In this document: positions 23,679 to 32,938 of the stretch, piece after piece
Layout: every line of letters starts with the position of its first letter
How positions within the stretch are numbered: the first letter of the stretch is position 1
Assembly: GCA_001917435.1 (NCBI GenBank)
Contig: MNEA01000148.1
Coordinates: 1-50,474 of the forward strand
Direction of reading: 5' to 3'
Length of the DNA stretch: 50,474 bases
Source: Acidobacteria bacterium 13_2_20CM_2_57_6
Lineage (GTDB): Bacteria; Acidobacteriota; Terriglobia; Acidiferrales; UBA7541
The notes under the pieces: generated by a model
The model's input: only the letters and a program-made list of their open reading frames with translations
What the model was told of the DNA's origin: nothing
The model's database searches: none
Position numbers and translations under genes: made by a program

Positions 23679-23712
23679 TGCATTATAATACATACGAAGG
23701 CGAAGGTGTCAA
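23679..23712 (-). promoter_or_regulatory. Promoter of the boxRCB operon with TGCA site at the start point
   Basis: On the minus strand TTGACA (23712-23707) and TATTAT (23690-23685) are 16 bp apart; TATAAT overlaps one step further at 19-bp spacing. A palindromic ATGCAT, containing TGCA (23679-23682), falls where transcription should begin. TGCA repeats are the recognition core reported for BzdR, so autoregulation by BoxR is likely. Confidence 0.6.
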
Positions 23713-23835
23713 GATATTGGGTCTCACCCTGTACATTCTTTCGGCTAACTGGTCAGAACAGCTATTCACTCAAAATATTGAAAATAAATATGTTATCTAT
23801 GTCGTCGTGGGAAGTCGATAGATGCCGACGAGACA

Positions 23836-23891
23836 TTGCACGAATCAATCAGATATGCAGTATCATTCCGAGTTCAACAAGGCTCCCTGCA
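23836..23891 (+). promoter_or_regulatory. TGCA cluster upstream of boxD, candidate BoxR operator
   Basis: TGCA occurs at 23837-23840, 23856-23859 and 23888-23891, three times within 55 bp. The first overlaps a weak -35 (TTGCAC, 23836-23841) and the second lies before a weak -10 (TATCAT, 23861-23866; spacing 19, so not optimal). Given the BzdR precedent, the cluster probably lets BoxR control boxD in parallel with boxRCB. Confidence 0.45.
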
Positions 23892-23949
23892 TTGTGGATT
23901 TCGCTCCTCAAGTCATGGCTAAGATTCAGAATTCAATGGAGGCCCTCCG

Positions 23950-25527
23950 ATGAAGCTGCCTAACTACGTGAAAGGTCAGTGGAGCGAAGGTACTAGCCCC
24001 GGGGAAGCTCTCACTGATCCAGTCACCGGACAGGAACTGGCGAGGATATCTTCGCAGGGCATTAATCTTGCAGAGGCTCTCGCATTTGCACGCACTTACG
24101 GCGGACCTGCTCTTCGCCGGCTCAGCTACGCCCAGCGAGCTGAAATACTGGGCAAGATGGCTGATGCCTTGGTAGCCAACCGCGACGAGTATTTTCGGAT
24201 ATCCCTTCTGAACCTAGGAGCAAACCAGGCCGACGCCTCATTCGATGTGGACGGTGCGATTTACACCATAAAGTATTATGCGAAAATCGGAAGAGCACTG
24301 GCAGACGGGAAAATGTTAAAGGAAGGCGCCGCAGTTTCGCTGTCGAAGAGCAATGCGTTTGCCGGGCAGCATTTGCTGATGCCTGCGAAGGGCGCGGCCG
24401 TCTTCATCAATGCATTTAACTTTCCGGCTTGGGGACTCTGCGAAAAGGCTGCGCCAGCGCTGCTGTCTGGTGTCCCCATCGTCGTGAAACCCGCTTCCCC
24501 CACAGCTTGGCTGACGCATCGGATGGTGGAAGACATCGTGAAAGCAGATATCTTGCCGCCCGGAGCGATTTCAATCATCTGCGGATCTGCCCGCGATTTG
24601 CTGGGTCACGTTCGCGAAGAGGACATCGTTTCGTTTACTGGTTCTGCGGATACCGCCGCGCGTATTCGGTCTGACGACAACATCCTGCGCCGTTCCGTTC
24701 GAGTGAACATTGAGGCGGACAGCATCAATTCCGCAATCCTTGGGCCTGATTGCGCTCCTGACACGGATCTATTTGACCTCCTTGGGAAGGAAGTGGTGCG
24801 CGAGATGACACTGAAAGCGGGCCAGAAATGCACCACGATTCGGCGGATCATGGTTCCGCGCGGGCAGCTTAAAACCTTTGGCGATGCTGTCACGGCAGGC
24901 TTGAGCCCCATGAAAGTGGGTAATCCCCGCAATCCTGAGGCCCGCGTGGGGCCGGTAGTGAACAAGGCACAACAGACTTCTTGCCTGGAAGGACTTGCCA
25001 AGCTGAAAGAGGAATGCGAGGTCCTGTTTGGGGGTGACAAGAATTTCCAGCCGCTGGATGCCGATGTCAAAGAATCCAGCTTTGTACAGCCTGCCCTCTT
25101 GTCGTGCAAGAATGGACTCGATGCAAAACATGTTCATGACCTGGAGGTTTTCGGCCCGGTTGCGACTCTTGTTCCTTATGACGATCTGGAAGATCTCATT
25201 GCACTTACTCGCCGGGGCTTAGGTTCACTCGTGGCCTCCGTTTTTTCCAACGACCCGAGTTTCATTCGTGAAACTATTCTGGGCATCGGCGATCTCCATG
25301 GAAGAGTCTTGGCTGTCAATTCGGCCGTTGGTGCGCAGCACACGGGCCACGGCAACGTCGTGCCGAGTTGCTTGCACGGAGGTCCCGGCAGGGCGGGCGG
25401 TGGAGAAGAACTTGCCGGATTGCGCGCCCTGTTGCTCTACCATCGTCGATTCGTGGTCCAAGGGCCGGTCGATTGCATCACTGACTTGGCGGGGTTTTGT
25501 GTCAACACCGCCTCTTTGTATTCATAA
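23950..25527 (+). CDS. boxD: 3,4-dehydroadipyl-CoA semialdehyde dehydrogenase BoxD, 525 aa
   Basis: This is an aldehyde dehydrogenase similar to the N-terminal half of PaaZ. It oxidises the BoxC product to 3,4-dehydroadipyl-CoA. The start shows the LPNYVKGQWSEGT opening typical of the group. INAFNFPAWGLCEKAAPALL is the cofactor-binding segment, NIEADSINSAIL bears the active-site Glu region, and GQKCTTIRRIMVP carries the catalytic Cys. AVGAQHTGHGNVVPSCLHGG and GRAGGGEELAGL close the domain. GGAGG is seven bases before ATG 23950. It is transcribed divergently from boxR. Length and motif order agree with BoxD; a PaaZ-like role is the alternative but the box genes decide. Confidence 0.93.
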   Translation: MKLPNYVKGQWSEGTSPGEALTDPVTGQELARISSQGINLAEALAFARTYGGPALRRLSYAQRAEILGKMADALVANRDEYFRISLLNLGANQADASFDVDGAIYTIKYYAKIGRALADGKMLKEGAAVSLSKSNAFAGQHLLMPAKGAAVFINAFNFPAWGLCEKAAPALLSGVPIVVKPASPTAWLTHRMVEDIVKADILPPGAISIICGSARDLLGHVREEDIVSFTGSADTAARIRSDDNILRRSVRVNIEADSINSAILGPDCAPDTDLFDLLGKEVVREMTLKAGQKCTTIRRIMVPRGQLKTFGDAVTAGLSPMKVGNPRNPEARVGPVVNKAQQTSCLEGLAKLKEECEVLFGGDKNFQPLDADVKESSFVQPALLSCKNGLDAKHVHDLEVFGPVATLVPYDDLEDLIALTRRGLGSLVASVFSNDPSFIRETILGIGDLHGRVLAVNSAVGAQHTGHGNVVPSCLHGGPGRAGGGEELAGLRALLLYHRRFVVQGPVDCITDLAGFCVNTASLYS

Positions 25528-25639
25528 ACCTGGTGCTTCCACGTCTTGTCGGAACGGTCACGCGTACCGACGCCGACACTGCTGTTTCTCATTAGAAATG
25601 CGACTATAGCCTGAAACTTTTTGCGAGGGCCATCCGACG

Positions 25640-28375
25640 ATGCCACGAATCCAGACGACTGAAGACCACCGGCTCGAAGAGGCGCGCATCCGCAAGAAGC
25701 ATTGGAAGCGTTGGGGGCCCTATCTCTCTGAGCGGCAGTGGGGAACGGTCCGCGAGGATTACAGCCCCGGCGGCACAGCCTGGGAATTTTTTCCGCACGA
25801 CCACGCGCGTTCCCGCGCCTACCGCTGGGGAGAAGACGGCATCGGCGGGATCAGCGACCGTCATCAAATGATGTGCTTCGCGTTGGCGCTATGGAATGGA
25901 CGCGATCCCATTTTGAAAGAGCGGCTCTTCGGCCTCACCGGAAATCAGGGCAATCATGGTGAAGACGTGAAGGAGTATTACTTTTACCTTGATTCGACGC
26001 CCACTCACAGTTACATGCGTATGCTCTACAAATATCCGCAAGCCGAGTTTCCGTATGAAACTCTGCTTGAAGAGAGCCAGCGCCGCGGACGCAGCCAGCC
26101 GGAGTTCGAGTTGCTCGATACCGGTGTTTTCCGCGAAAGCCGTTACTTCGACCTTTTTGTTGAATACGCCAAAGCCGACGTCGAGGACATCCTTATTCGA
26201 ATCACGGCCGTAAATCGCGGGCCGGAAGCTGCCGCACTGCACATCCTTCCGCAGCTCTGGTTTCGAAACACGTGGTCCTGGGGCCAGGACCTTCGTCGTC
26301 CAGTCTTGCGAAAAGCCACTTCCCTACCTGGAAGCGCCTGCGCGGAATTGCAACACTGGCAGTACGGCAAGCGCTGGCTGTTGTGCGCCGGTCAGCCTGA
26401 GCTGCTGTTCACCGAGAATGAAACGAACAATGCGCTTCTATTCGGCGGAAAAAATCGCTCACCTTACGTGAAAGACGCTATCCACGAGTATCTGATTCGT
26501 AGCAACAAGGCCGCGGTCAATCGCGAGCAGATGGGAACGAAATTGGCCGCGCACTACCCTTTGCAGCTTGATTCCGGCCAGTCGGTTACGCTCAAGTTGC
26601 GGCTCACCGATATCGAACCTCTTAGCGGGATTGACCTCAGTTCCAGAATAGTTGGCGCCATCACGTCGCCCGGACACGCCGAGCGTGCCGAAGGGGTGCC
26701 CGCCACCAATGATTTTGAAGTCGGGTTCGACGGGCTTTTCGCCACACGCCAAAAAGAAGCTGAAGAATTTTATGCTGCAAAGATTCCTAAAGATCTCTCC
26801 GACGACGCAAAGGCCGTGATGCGACAATCCTTTTCAGGAATGCTTTGGTCCAAGCAGTTTTATCATTACGATGTGCGTACTTGGCTCGAAGGTGATCCCG
26901 CTGGCCCTCCGCCACCGGCAGAACGCTGGAACGGCCGCAACAAGGATTGGACGCATCTTTACAACGACGACATTCTATCCATGCCGGATAAGTGGGAGTA
27001 TCCGTGGTTTGCCGCGTGGGACTTGGCGTTCCACTGCATTCCCCTGGCACTTCTCGATCCCGATTTCGCCAAAGATCAGCTCATCCTTCTTTTGCGCGAA
27101 TGGTACATGCACCCAAACGGCCAACTCCCCGCCTACGAATGGGCCTTCAGCGACGTTAACCCTCCTGTTCATGCCTGGGCTGCGTGGCGCGTCTACAAGA
27201 TCGAGCGGCGCATGCGCGGCGTGGCCGACCGTTGTTTCCTGGAAAAAGTGTTTCACAAGCTGCTCTTGAATTTTACTTGGTGGGTGAACCGTAAGGATCC
27301 CGACGGCGCGAATATTTTTCAAGGCGGCTTTTTGGGACTCGATAACATCGGCGTCTTTGACCGTTCGGCACCTCTTCCCACCGGAGGTCACCTCGAACAG
27401 TCGGACGGCACCAGTTGGATGGGCATGTACTGCCTGAACATGCTGGCGATTGCTCTTGAGCTCGCGAAGGAAGATCCCGCTTATGAAGATGTCGCCAGCA
27501 AGTTTTTCGAGCATTTCATTTACATTGCCCGCGCCATGAACGATTTTGGCCTCGGCGGGCAGTCGCTTTGGGATGACGCTGACGGTTTTTTTTACGACGT
27601 ATTAAAGCTCCCCAACGGCGAAGAACACTTCCTGAAAATCCGTTCCATGGTCGGACTAATTCCGCTTTTTGCCGTCGAGACGCTCGAGCCTGAAATCGTC
27701 GATCGCCTCCCCGGCTTCAAGCGACGCATGCAATGGTTCATTGACAATCATTCGGATGTACCCGAACACATCGAAATGACGCAGCGTTCCGCGCGCGGCG
27801 TGCGCCGGCTCCTCTCCCTCGTGAACCGCAAACAACTCAAGCGCGTGCTCAGCCGCATGCTGGACGAGACGGAATTTCTTTCTCCTTACGGCGTTCGCGC
27901 TCTTTCGCGCTACCACCAGGACCATCCTTACGAAGTTCACGTCAACGGAAATACCAACCGCGTTGACTACGAGCCCGCCGAATCCACCACTGGCCTTTTT
28001 GGGGGAAATTCAAACTGGCGCGGGCCCATATGGTTTCCGGTCAACTATCTGCTCGTTGAGTCGCTCCAGAAGTATCACCATTACTATGGCGAGGATTTCA
28101 AAGTGGAGTGCCCCACGCGTTCCCGCACCGAATCCGATCTTTGGCAAGTAGCCGCGGAAATTTCCCGGCGGCTTATTCGCATTTTTCTCTGTGATTCGAC
28201 GGGACGCCGGCCTGTGGCTGGCACGGCTGAGCTTTTTCAGAGCGATCCCCACTGGCGCGACCTTATTCTTTTCTACGAATATTTTCACGGCGACAACGGA
28301 GCCGGAATCGGCGCCAGCCATCAAACCGGCTGGACCGGTCTCGTCGCAAAACTGATCGAACAGAGTGGCGAGTAA
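25640..28375 (+). CDS. GH63-like glucosidase, 911 aa
   Basis: This is a large (alpha/alpha)6-barrel glycoside hydrolase of the GH63/MGH1 type. Conserved stretches are [20 protein letters not shown] and [16 protein letters not shown] at the N-terminus, [20 protein letters not shown] (general-acid Asp region), and [20 protein letters not shown] near the C-terminus. Bacterial GH63 enzymes cleave alpha-glucosidic bonds in mannosylglycerate-, glucosylglycerate- or starch-type substrates. No signal peptide is visible, so it acts in the cytoplasm. It is followed 165 bp later by a glycogen-debranching enzyme, which suggests a role in storage or compatible-solute glucans. The exact substrate is not readable from sequence. 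Confidence 0.88.
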   Translation: MPRIQTTEDHRLEEARIRKKHWKRWGPYLSERQWGTVREDYSPGGTAWEFFPHDHARSRAYRWGEDGIGGISDRHQMMCFALALWNGRDPILKERLFGLTGNQGNHGEDVKEYYFYLDSTPTHSYMRMLYKYPQAEFPYETLLEESQRRGRSQPEFELLDTGVFRESRYFDLFVEYAKADVEDILIRITAVNRGPEAAALHILPQLWFRNTWSWGQDLRRPVLRKATSLPGSACAELQHWQYGKRWLLCAGQPELLFTENETNNALLFGGKNRSPYVKDAIHEYLIRSNKAAVNREQMGTKLAAHYPLQLDSGQSVTLKLRLTDIEPLSGIDLSSRIVGAITSPGHAERAEGVPATNDFEVGFDGLFATRQKEAEEFYAAKIPKDLSDDAKAVMRQSFSGMLWSKQFYHYDVRTWLEGDPAGPPPPAERWNGRNKDWTHLYNDDILSMPDKWEYPWFAAWDLAFHCIPLALLDPDFAKDQLILLLREWYMHPNGQLPAYEWAFSDVNPPVHAWAAWRVYKIERRMRGVADRCFLEKVFHKLLLNFTWWVNRKDPDGANIFQGGFLGLDNIGVFDRSAPLPTGGHLEQSDGTSWMGMYCLNMLAIALELAKEDPAYEDVASKFFEHFIYIARAMNDFGLGGQSLWDDADGFFYDVLKLPNGEEHFLKIRSMVGLIPLFAVETLEPEIVDRLPGFKRRMQWFIDNHSDVPEHIEMTQRSARGVRRLLSLVNRKQLKRVLSRMLDETEFLSPYGVRALSRYHQDHPYEVHVNGNTNRVDYEPAESTTGLFGGNSNWRGPIWFPVNYLLVESLQKYHHYYGEDFKVECPTRSRTESDLWQVAAEISRRLIRIFLCDSTGRRPVAGTAELFQSDPHWRDLILFYEYFHGDNGAGIGASHQTGWTGLVAKLIEQSGE

Positions 28376-28501
28376 GCTGTTGCAGCTCCGGTCCGTACCC
28401 GTGCTTGCATTAGAGCGATCGCCGTCGATTGCCGATCATCAATGGGGCCTGCATCGTGAATCGCTGAAGCATTCATTATAGAGACGAAGCGGAACAAGAG
28501 A

Positions 28502-28519
28502 GGCCCGCACTGCCGGGCC
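28502..28519. other. Short GC-rich hairpin before the debranching enzyme
   Basis: GGCCCG (28502-28507) and CGGGCC (28514-28519) form a perfect stem around CACTGC. It directly precedes GTG 28520, which has no exposed ribosome-binding site, and so argues for the later GTG at 28541. It might attenuate transcription coming from the GH63 gene, but no T-run follows. Confidence 0.45.
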
Positions 28520-28540
28520 GTGGCGACCAGGGAGCGGCCG

Positions 28541-30559
28541 GTGTCAGAACAAGCGGAAATTCAGTTTGGACGCGAAATTTGTGGCGATCTTACCGCCGCC
28601 GAATCGCGTGAGTGGCTAGTTACGAATGGAATCGGCGGATATGCGTCCGGCACCATCGCCGGTAGCCAGACTCGCCGCTACCACGGGCTACTCGTCGCCG
28701 CCCTGCGGCCGCCTGTCGGCCGAACACAGCTGGTCTCCGCCATCGACGAAATTGTCCACTATGGTGGAACAAGTTTCTCCCTCGCCACGCACCGTTGGGC
28801 CAGTGGCGCTGTCGATCCGAAAGGCTTCTTCCTCTTGGAGGATTTTCACCTGGAAGCCTCAATGCCGGTTTGGACTTACGCGCTAGCCGATGCGCTGCTG
28901 GAGAAGCGCGTTTGGATGCGCCAGGGCGAAAACACTACTTTTATTACCTACACGCTCCTCCGTGGAGGCGCGGCCCTCGAAATAGAAATGAAAGCACTTG
29001 TGAATTATCGCGACTTCCACTCCTTGACCCACGCCGGCAACTGGCGCATGAAGATCACTCCCTTGGAGCAGGGGATCAGGGTTGAAGCATTTGACGGCGC
29101 AACTCCTTTTTATCTCAAAAGTTCTGCGCCAAAGTGCGAACCGCGCCACGAGTGGTACCTCGGGTGTCATTTCGCCGAAGAAACTGCGCGCGGCCTGGAG
29201 GACCGTGAAGATCGTCTTTTTGCTGGGTTGTTCCGCGCAAAATTGGAAGTGGGTTCCAGCGTCACTCTTGTAGCGAGCACGGAGGCAGTGGCTTCGTTTG
29301 ATGGCGAAACCGCACGAGCGGAGCGCGCCAATCACGATGTAAAGCTTTTCCAGGAATGGCAAGCGAAAAACGAGGCCTTTGCGGCGGAAGCTCCCTCATG
29401 GTTTTGGCAGCTCATCCTCGCTGCCGATCAATTCATCGTAAGACGCGGCCTTCCCGAGGAGCCGGACGGCCATAGCGTCATCGCCGGCTATCACTGGTTC
29501 GGCGAGTGGGGCCGCGACGCCATGATTGCACTCCCGGGACTCACGCTTGCGACCGGCCGCGCCAGCGTTGCCCGCCAAATCCTTATGGCCTTCTCGCGCT
29601 ATGTCGATGGAGGCATGCTCCCCAACAATTTCCCCGACGGAGGCGGCAAGCCGGAATACAACACTGTCGACGCTACGCTCTGGTATTTCGAATCCATTCG
29701 GCAATATTTCGAAGCGACGCGCGATGCCATGACGCTCCAAAAACTTTTCCCGGTTCTCGCAAGCATGATTGAGGCGCACATCGCTGGCACCCGTTACAAC
29801 ATCCATGTCGACCTGGCCGACGGGCTTCTCTCTGCCGGTGGCCCCGGAGTTCAACTCACTTGGATGGACGCGAAAATCGGCGACTGGGTCGTGACGCCTC
29901 GCGCAGGAAAGCCCGTGGAGATTAATGCGCTGTGGATCAACGCGCTCGAAACGATGGGTGGGTTTGCACGGGTGCTCGCGAAACCTAGCGATGCTTACGA
30001 AAGAAATGCTGCCAAAGCCAAAAAAAGTTTTCAGAGGTTCTGGAACGCAGAACGCAATTGTTGTTTCGATGTCATCGATTCCCCTGGCATCGGAAATGAC
30101 GCCTCGCTTCGGCCCAATCAGATTTTCGCCGTTTCCTTGCCGGTCAGTCCGCTCAACCCTGAACAGCAGAAGAGAGTCGTCGATGTTTGCGCGCGATACC
30201 TCTTGACCTCGCACGGGTTGCGCAGTCTCGCGCCTGGCGAACCCGGATATTCCGGCCGTTACGAAGGCAGCCCGCACGATCGTGACGCCGTCTATCATCA
30301 AGGAACAGTCTGGGGCTGGTTGCTCGGCCCTTTCGCCCTCGCGCACTACCGCGTCTACCAAGATCGCGAAACGGCCCTGCGTTTTCTCGACCCCTTGGGT
30401 CGCCAGATTCAGGCCGGCGGCCTCGGCACGTTAAGCGAGATTTTCGATGGCGATGCTCCCTTCACTCCGCGCGGCTGCATCGCGCAGGCGTGGACAGTCG
30501 CCGAAGTCTTGCGAGCTTGGCAGGAAATAGCGGATAAGACAAAACCTGCAATCCGGTAG
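28541..30559 (+). CDS. Glycogen debranching enzyme-like amylo-alpha-1,6-glucosidase (GH133), 672 aa
   Basis: The N-terminal domain begins with the conserved SREWLVTNGIGGYASGTIAG and QTRRYHGLLVAAL. The catalytic barrel starts near YHWFGEWGRDAMIALPGLTL and contains PNNFPDGGGKPEYNTVDATL and LTWMDAKIGDWVVTPRAGKP; YHQGTVWGWLLGPFALAHYR closes it. These are GH133 signatures (glucosidase part of the archaeal/bacterial debranching enzyme). It hydrolyses alpha-1,6 branches left on glycogen. GTG 28541 is preceded by AGGGAG at six bases; GTG 28520 lacks such a site. It is likely co-transcribed with the GH63 gene. Confidence 0.92.
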   Translation: MSEQAEIQFGREICGDLTAAESREWLVTNGIGGYASGTIAGSQTRRYHGLLVAALRPPVGRTQLVSAIDEIVHYGGTSFSLATHRWASGAVDPKGFFLLEDFHLEASMPVWTYALADALLEKRVWMRQGENTTFITYTLLRGGAALEIEMKALVNYRDFHSLTHAGNWRMKITPLEQGIRVEAFDGATPFYLKSSAPKCEPRHEWYLGCHFAEETARGLEDREDRLFAGLFRAKLEVGSSVTLVASTEAVASFDGETARAERANHDVKLFQEWQAKNEAFAAEAPSWFWQLILAADQFIVRRGLPEEPDGHSVIAGYHWFGEWGRDAMIALPGLTLATGRASVARQILMAFSRYVDGGMLPNNFPDGGGKPEYNTVDATLWYFESIRQYFEATRDAMTLQKLFPVLASMIEAHIAGTRYNIHVDLADGLLSAGGPGVQLTWMDAKIGDWVVTPRAGKPVEINALWINALETMGGFARVLAKPSDAYERNAAKAKKSFQRFWNAERNCCFDVIDSPGIGNDASLRPNQIFAVSLPVSPLNPEQQKRVVDVCARYLLTSHGLRSLAPGEPGYSGRYEGSPHDRDAVYHQGTVWGWLLGPFALAHYRVYQDRETALRFLDPLGRQIQAGGLGTLSEIFDGDAPFTPRGCIAQAWTVAEVLRAWQEIADKTKPAIR

Positions 30560-30579
30560 AGATCAGTGAATTCGAGCCT

Positions 30580-31158
30580 CTATCCGCGAGACTGCAATTC
30601 ATAGAGTTCGATGAGCACCTTACCGCCATCCGGAGAGGGGACAAGGAAAAAGTTGACCCGCGTCGCATCCGCCCCGGCCCGAGTTTCAGGATATACAGGA
30701 GCGAGTCTGAATTTTTCCTTCAGGACTTGTGTGGCGCGCTCCACATTGGCGCAGCGATACTCCACCTGCTGGATGCCTTCTCCAAACCTGGCCAGATATT
30801 TTGCAATGGCGCCCGTACCTCCCGGCTCCCGAGTGGTGAGAATGTCCAGGGATATCCCTCCAACGAAATCAAGCTCGAATTCCTCGGCATCCTGATCTGG
30901 GGGCACGCCAGCGAGCCTCGGCGTGCCGTTCGCAACTCGAATATGTCCAAAAGTGTCGCGCTGCACCGCCAGTCCAACGGTTATGGCGGGATTCGGTCCA
31001 TGCAGCAACGCGGACAGTTCGCCGTCGGCCCACCAATCAGAGATGGCAGAGCCAGCCGTCGCCCGGCCCAGGCGATAGATATTACTCGCAGCCGCGAGCC
31101 GTTTGGGTTCCTCTGCGGACGAGAGGTCCGCGATGGATTCAATGAGAGGACTGGACAT
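30580..31158 (-). CDS. VOC/glyoxalase-fold protein, 192 aa
   Basis: The C-terminal half has the vicinal-oxygen-chelate pattern (GEGIQQVEYRCANVERATQV, VNFFLVPSPDGGKVLIELYE), ending in the typical Glu ligand. The N-terminal half (IADLSSAEEPKRLAAASNIY, WWADGELSALLHGPNPAITV) may be a diverged first half. I start at ATG 31158 (MSSPLIESIADLSS); the upstream frame is not protein-like. It is a possible small dioxygenase or isomerase of unknown substrate. It is divergent from the redox signalling module (31265), sharing a 106-bp promoter region, and could be a target of it. Confidence 0.7.
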   Translation of the reverse strand: MSSPLIESIADLSSAEEPKRLAAASNIYRLGRATAGSAISDWWADGELSALLHGPNPAITVGLAVQRDTFGHIRVANGTPRLAGVPPDQDAEEFELDFVGGISLDILTTREPGGTGAIAKYLARFGEGIQQVEYRCANVERATQVLKEKFRLAPVYPETRAGADATRVNFFLVPSPDGGKVLIELYELQSRG

Positions 31159-31264
31159 GGAACCATCGGGATTGTAGCTTGAGGGCGGCACGAAAAGAAG
31201 CTGAAGCCAGGCAGCCTCCTTCTTAAAGACGCATCGAAAACCAGGTGCGCCGCATCTGAGGAAT

Positions 31265-32938
31265 ATGCCAAAACCAGTCTTGTTGACGGTAGATGACGAC
31301 CCGGAAGTCCTGCGGGCCATTGAACGTGATCTGCGGAGCCGGTATGCCGACCGCTATCGCGTCATGCGCGCAAATTCGGGAAGCGCCGGCCTTGCCACTT
31401 TGCGGGAACTGAAAACTCGCAACAACCCCGTGGCCCTGCTGCTCGCGGACCAGCGCATGCCTCAGATGGACGGCGTGAATTTCCTTGCCGAAGCCATGGA
31501 GATGCACCCGCTGGCCAAGCGCGCCCTGCTCACTGCCTATGCGGACACCAATGCTGCCATCGACGCCATAAACGAAGCCCGCGTCCATTATTATTTGATG
31601 AAGCCGTGGGATCCGCCCGAGGAAAAGCTCTTTCCCGCTCTCGACGACCTGCTGCATGACTGGACCGCGACGTTTCGCCCGCCTTATGAAGGCATCCGCG
31701 TCCTTGGCACGCGCTGGTCAAACCGCTCCTATGAGCTGCGCGAATTCCTCGCGCGCAATCAGGTGCCCTATCAATGGATTGACGTGGAGTTGGCTCAGTC
31801 CGACCCCGAAGTGCGCGACCTGATTGATTCCCTGGGGCCGGAGGCCGAGAAACTTCCATTGATTCTGTTTCCCGACGGGACGCGGCTTCCGGAGCCCCCT
31901 TTGCCCGCTGTTGCGGATAAAATCGGGCTTCGCACACACGCCCAAACCAACTTCTACGATCTTGCCATCGTCGGCGGTGGTCCCGCCGGGCTTGCCGCCG
32001 CTGTCTACGGCGCGAGCGAAGGCTTGCGCACGGTAATCGTCGAACGCGAAGCGCCAGGAGGCCAAGCCGGCCTGAGTTCTCGAATCGAGAACTATCTCGG
32101 CTTTCCTTCCGGACTCACTGGCCTCGACCTTGCCCGCCGTGCTGTAGCTCAGGCCCGGCGTTTCGGCGTTGAAATTATCGCGCCGCAGGAAGCGGTTGGC
32201 ATTCGTGTCGAGGGCCCCTACCGGTTTTTGAAACTCGCCGATGGTTCAGAGCTCTCCTGCCACGCGCTCCTCCTGGCGATGGGCGTTCAGTGGAGAACTT
32301 TGGAGGTTCCGGGGATTGATCACTTGCAGGGCGCTGGCGTGTATTACGGCGGAGGAACCTCCGAAGCGATGGCCTGCAAAGGCGAAACGGTGTACATCAT
32401 TGGTGGCGCGAATTCCGCCGGCCAGGCCGCCATGCACTTTTCGAAGTTTGCCGAGAAGGTAGTCATGCTGGTTCGCGGAGTGTCCCTTGCCGCGACAATG
32501 TCCCACTACTTGATCGAGCAAATCGAAAAGACTGCCAACATTGAGGTGTGGTCGCGGGCAAGTGTTGTTGAAGTGGAAGGAGAATCGCGGCTCACGGGGA
32601 TCACCGTGGAGTGTTCTCCTTCGGGAGAAAGAAAGAAACTGCCGGCCTCAAGCCTGTTTATTTTCATCGGCGCGCAGCCGCGGACGGAATGGCTTGGCGC
32701 CTCGATTGATCGCGATGAGCGTGGTTTTGTTCTTTCCGGTCCTGACCTCCTTCGCAACGGGAAGAGACCGGCGTCCTGGACGCTCGATCGTGACCCGGGT
32801 TTGCTTGAAACCAATGTGCCGGGGATTTTTGTCGTAGGCGATGTGCGCCACGGTTCTGTAAAGCGCGTCGCTTCTGGGGTGGGAGAAGGCGCAGTAGTCG
32901 TGCAGTTTATGCACCAGTATTTGGCGAAAGTCCAATGA
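31265..32938 (+). CDS. Receiver domain fused to thioredoxin-reductase-like flavoprotein, 557 aa
   Basis: Three parts are visible. Residues 1-125 form a response-regulator receiver (DDD at 10-12, phospho-acceptor Asp62 in LLADQRMPQ, Thr90, Lys113). Residues ~143-220 are a glutaredoxin-like fold (GTRWSNRSYELREFLARNQV) without the CxxC. Residues 230-557 are a TrxB-like FAD/NADPH reductase (GGGPAGLAAAVY; GGANSAGQ at 380). Where TrxB has CATC, this protein has GGGTSEAMAC, with only one Cys (371). So a dithiol mechanism is unlikely; it may pass electrons to another acceptor or sense NADPH. The stop overlaps the kinase start by 4 bp. The phosphodonor is presumably the kinase downstream. Confidence 0.88.
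   Translation: MPKPVLLTVDDDPEVLRAIERDLRSRYADRYRVMRANSGSAGLATLRELKTRNNPVALLLADQRMPQMDGVNFLAEAMEMHPLAKRALLTAYADTNAAIDAINEARVHYYLMKPWDPPEEKLFPALDDLLHDWTATFRPPYEGIRVLGTRWSNRSYELREFLARNQVPYQWIDVELAQSDPEVRDLIDSLGPEAEKLPLILFPDGTRLPEPPLPAVADKIGLRTHAQTNFYDLAIVGGGPAGLAAAVYGASEGLRTVIVEREAPGGQAGLSSRIENYLGFPSGLTGLDLARRAVAQARRFGVEIIAPQEAVGIRVEGPYRFLKLADGSELSCHALLLAMGVQWRTLEVPGIDHLQGAGVYYGGGTSEAMACKGETVYIIGGANSAGQAAMHFSKFAEKVVMLVRGVSLAATMSHYLIEQIEKTANIEVWSRASVVEVEGESRLTGITVECSPSGERKKLPASSLFIFIGAQPRTEWLGASIDRDERGFVLSGPDLLRNGKRPASWTLDRDPGLLETNVPGIFVVGDVRHGSVKRVASGVGEGAVVVQFMHQYLAKVQ

Noticed and set aside
29396..30361. 321-codon minus-strand frame inside the debranching-enzyme gene
   Set aside because: The plus strand has GH133 signatures throughout; the minus frame has no start signal or motif.
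31265..32938. Genuine thioredoxin reductase
   Set aside because: The CxxC redox centre is absent, so trxB would be the wrong name.
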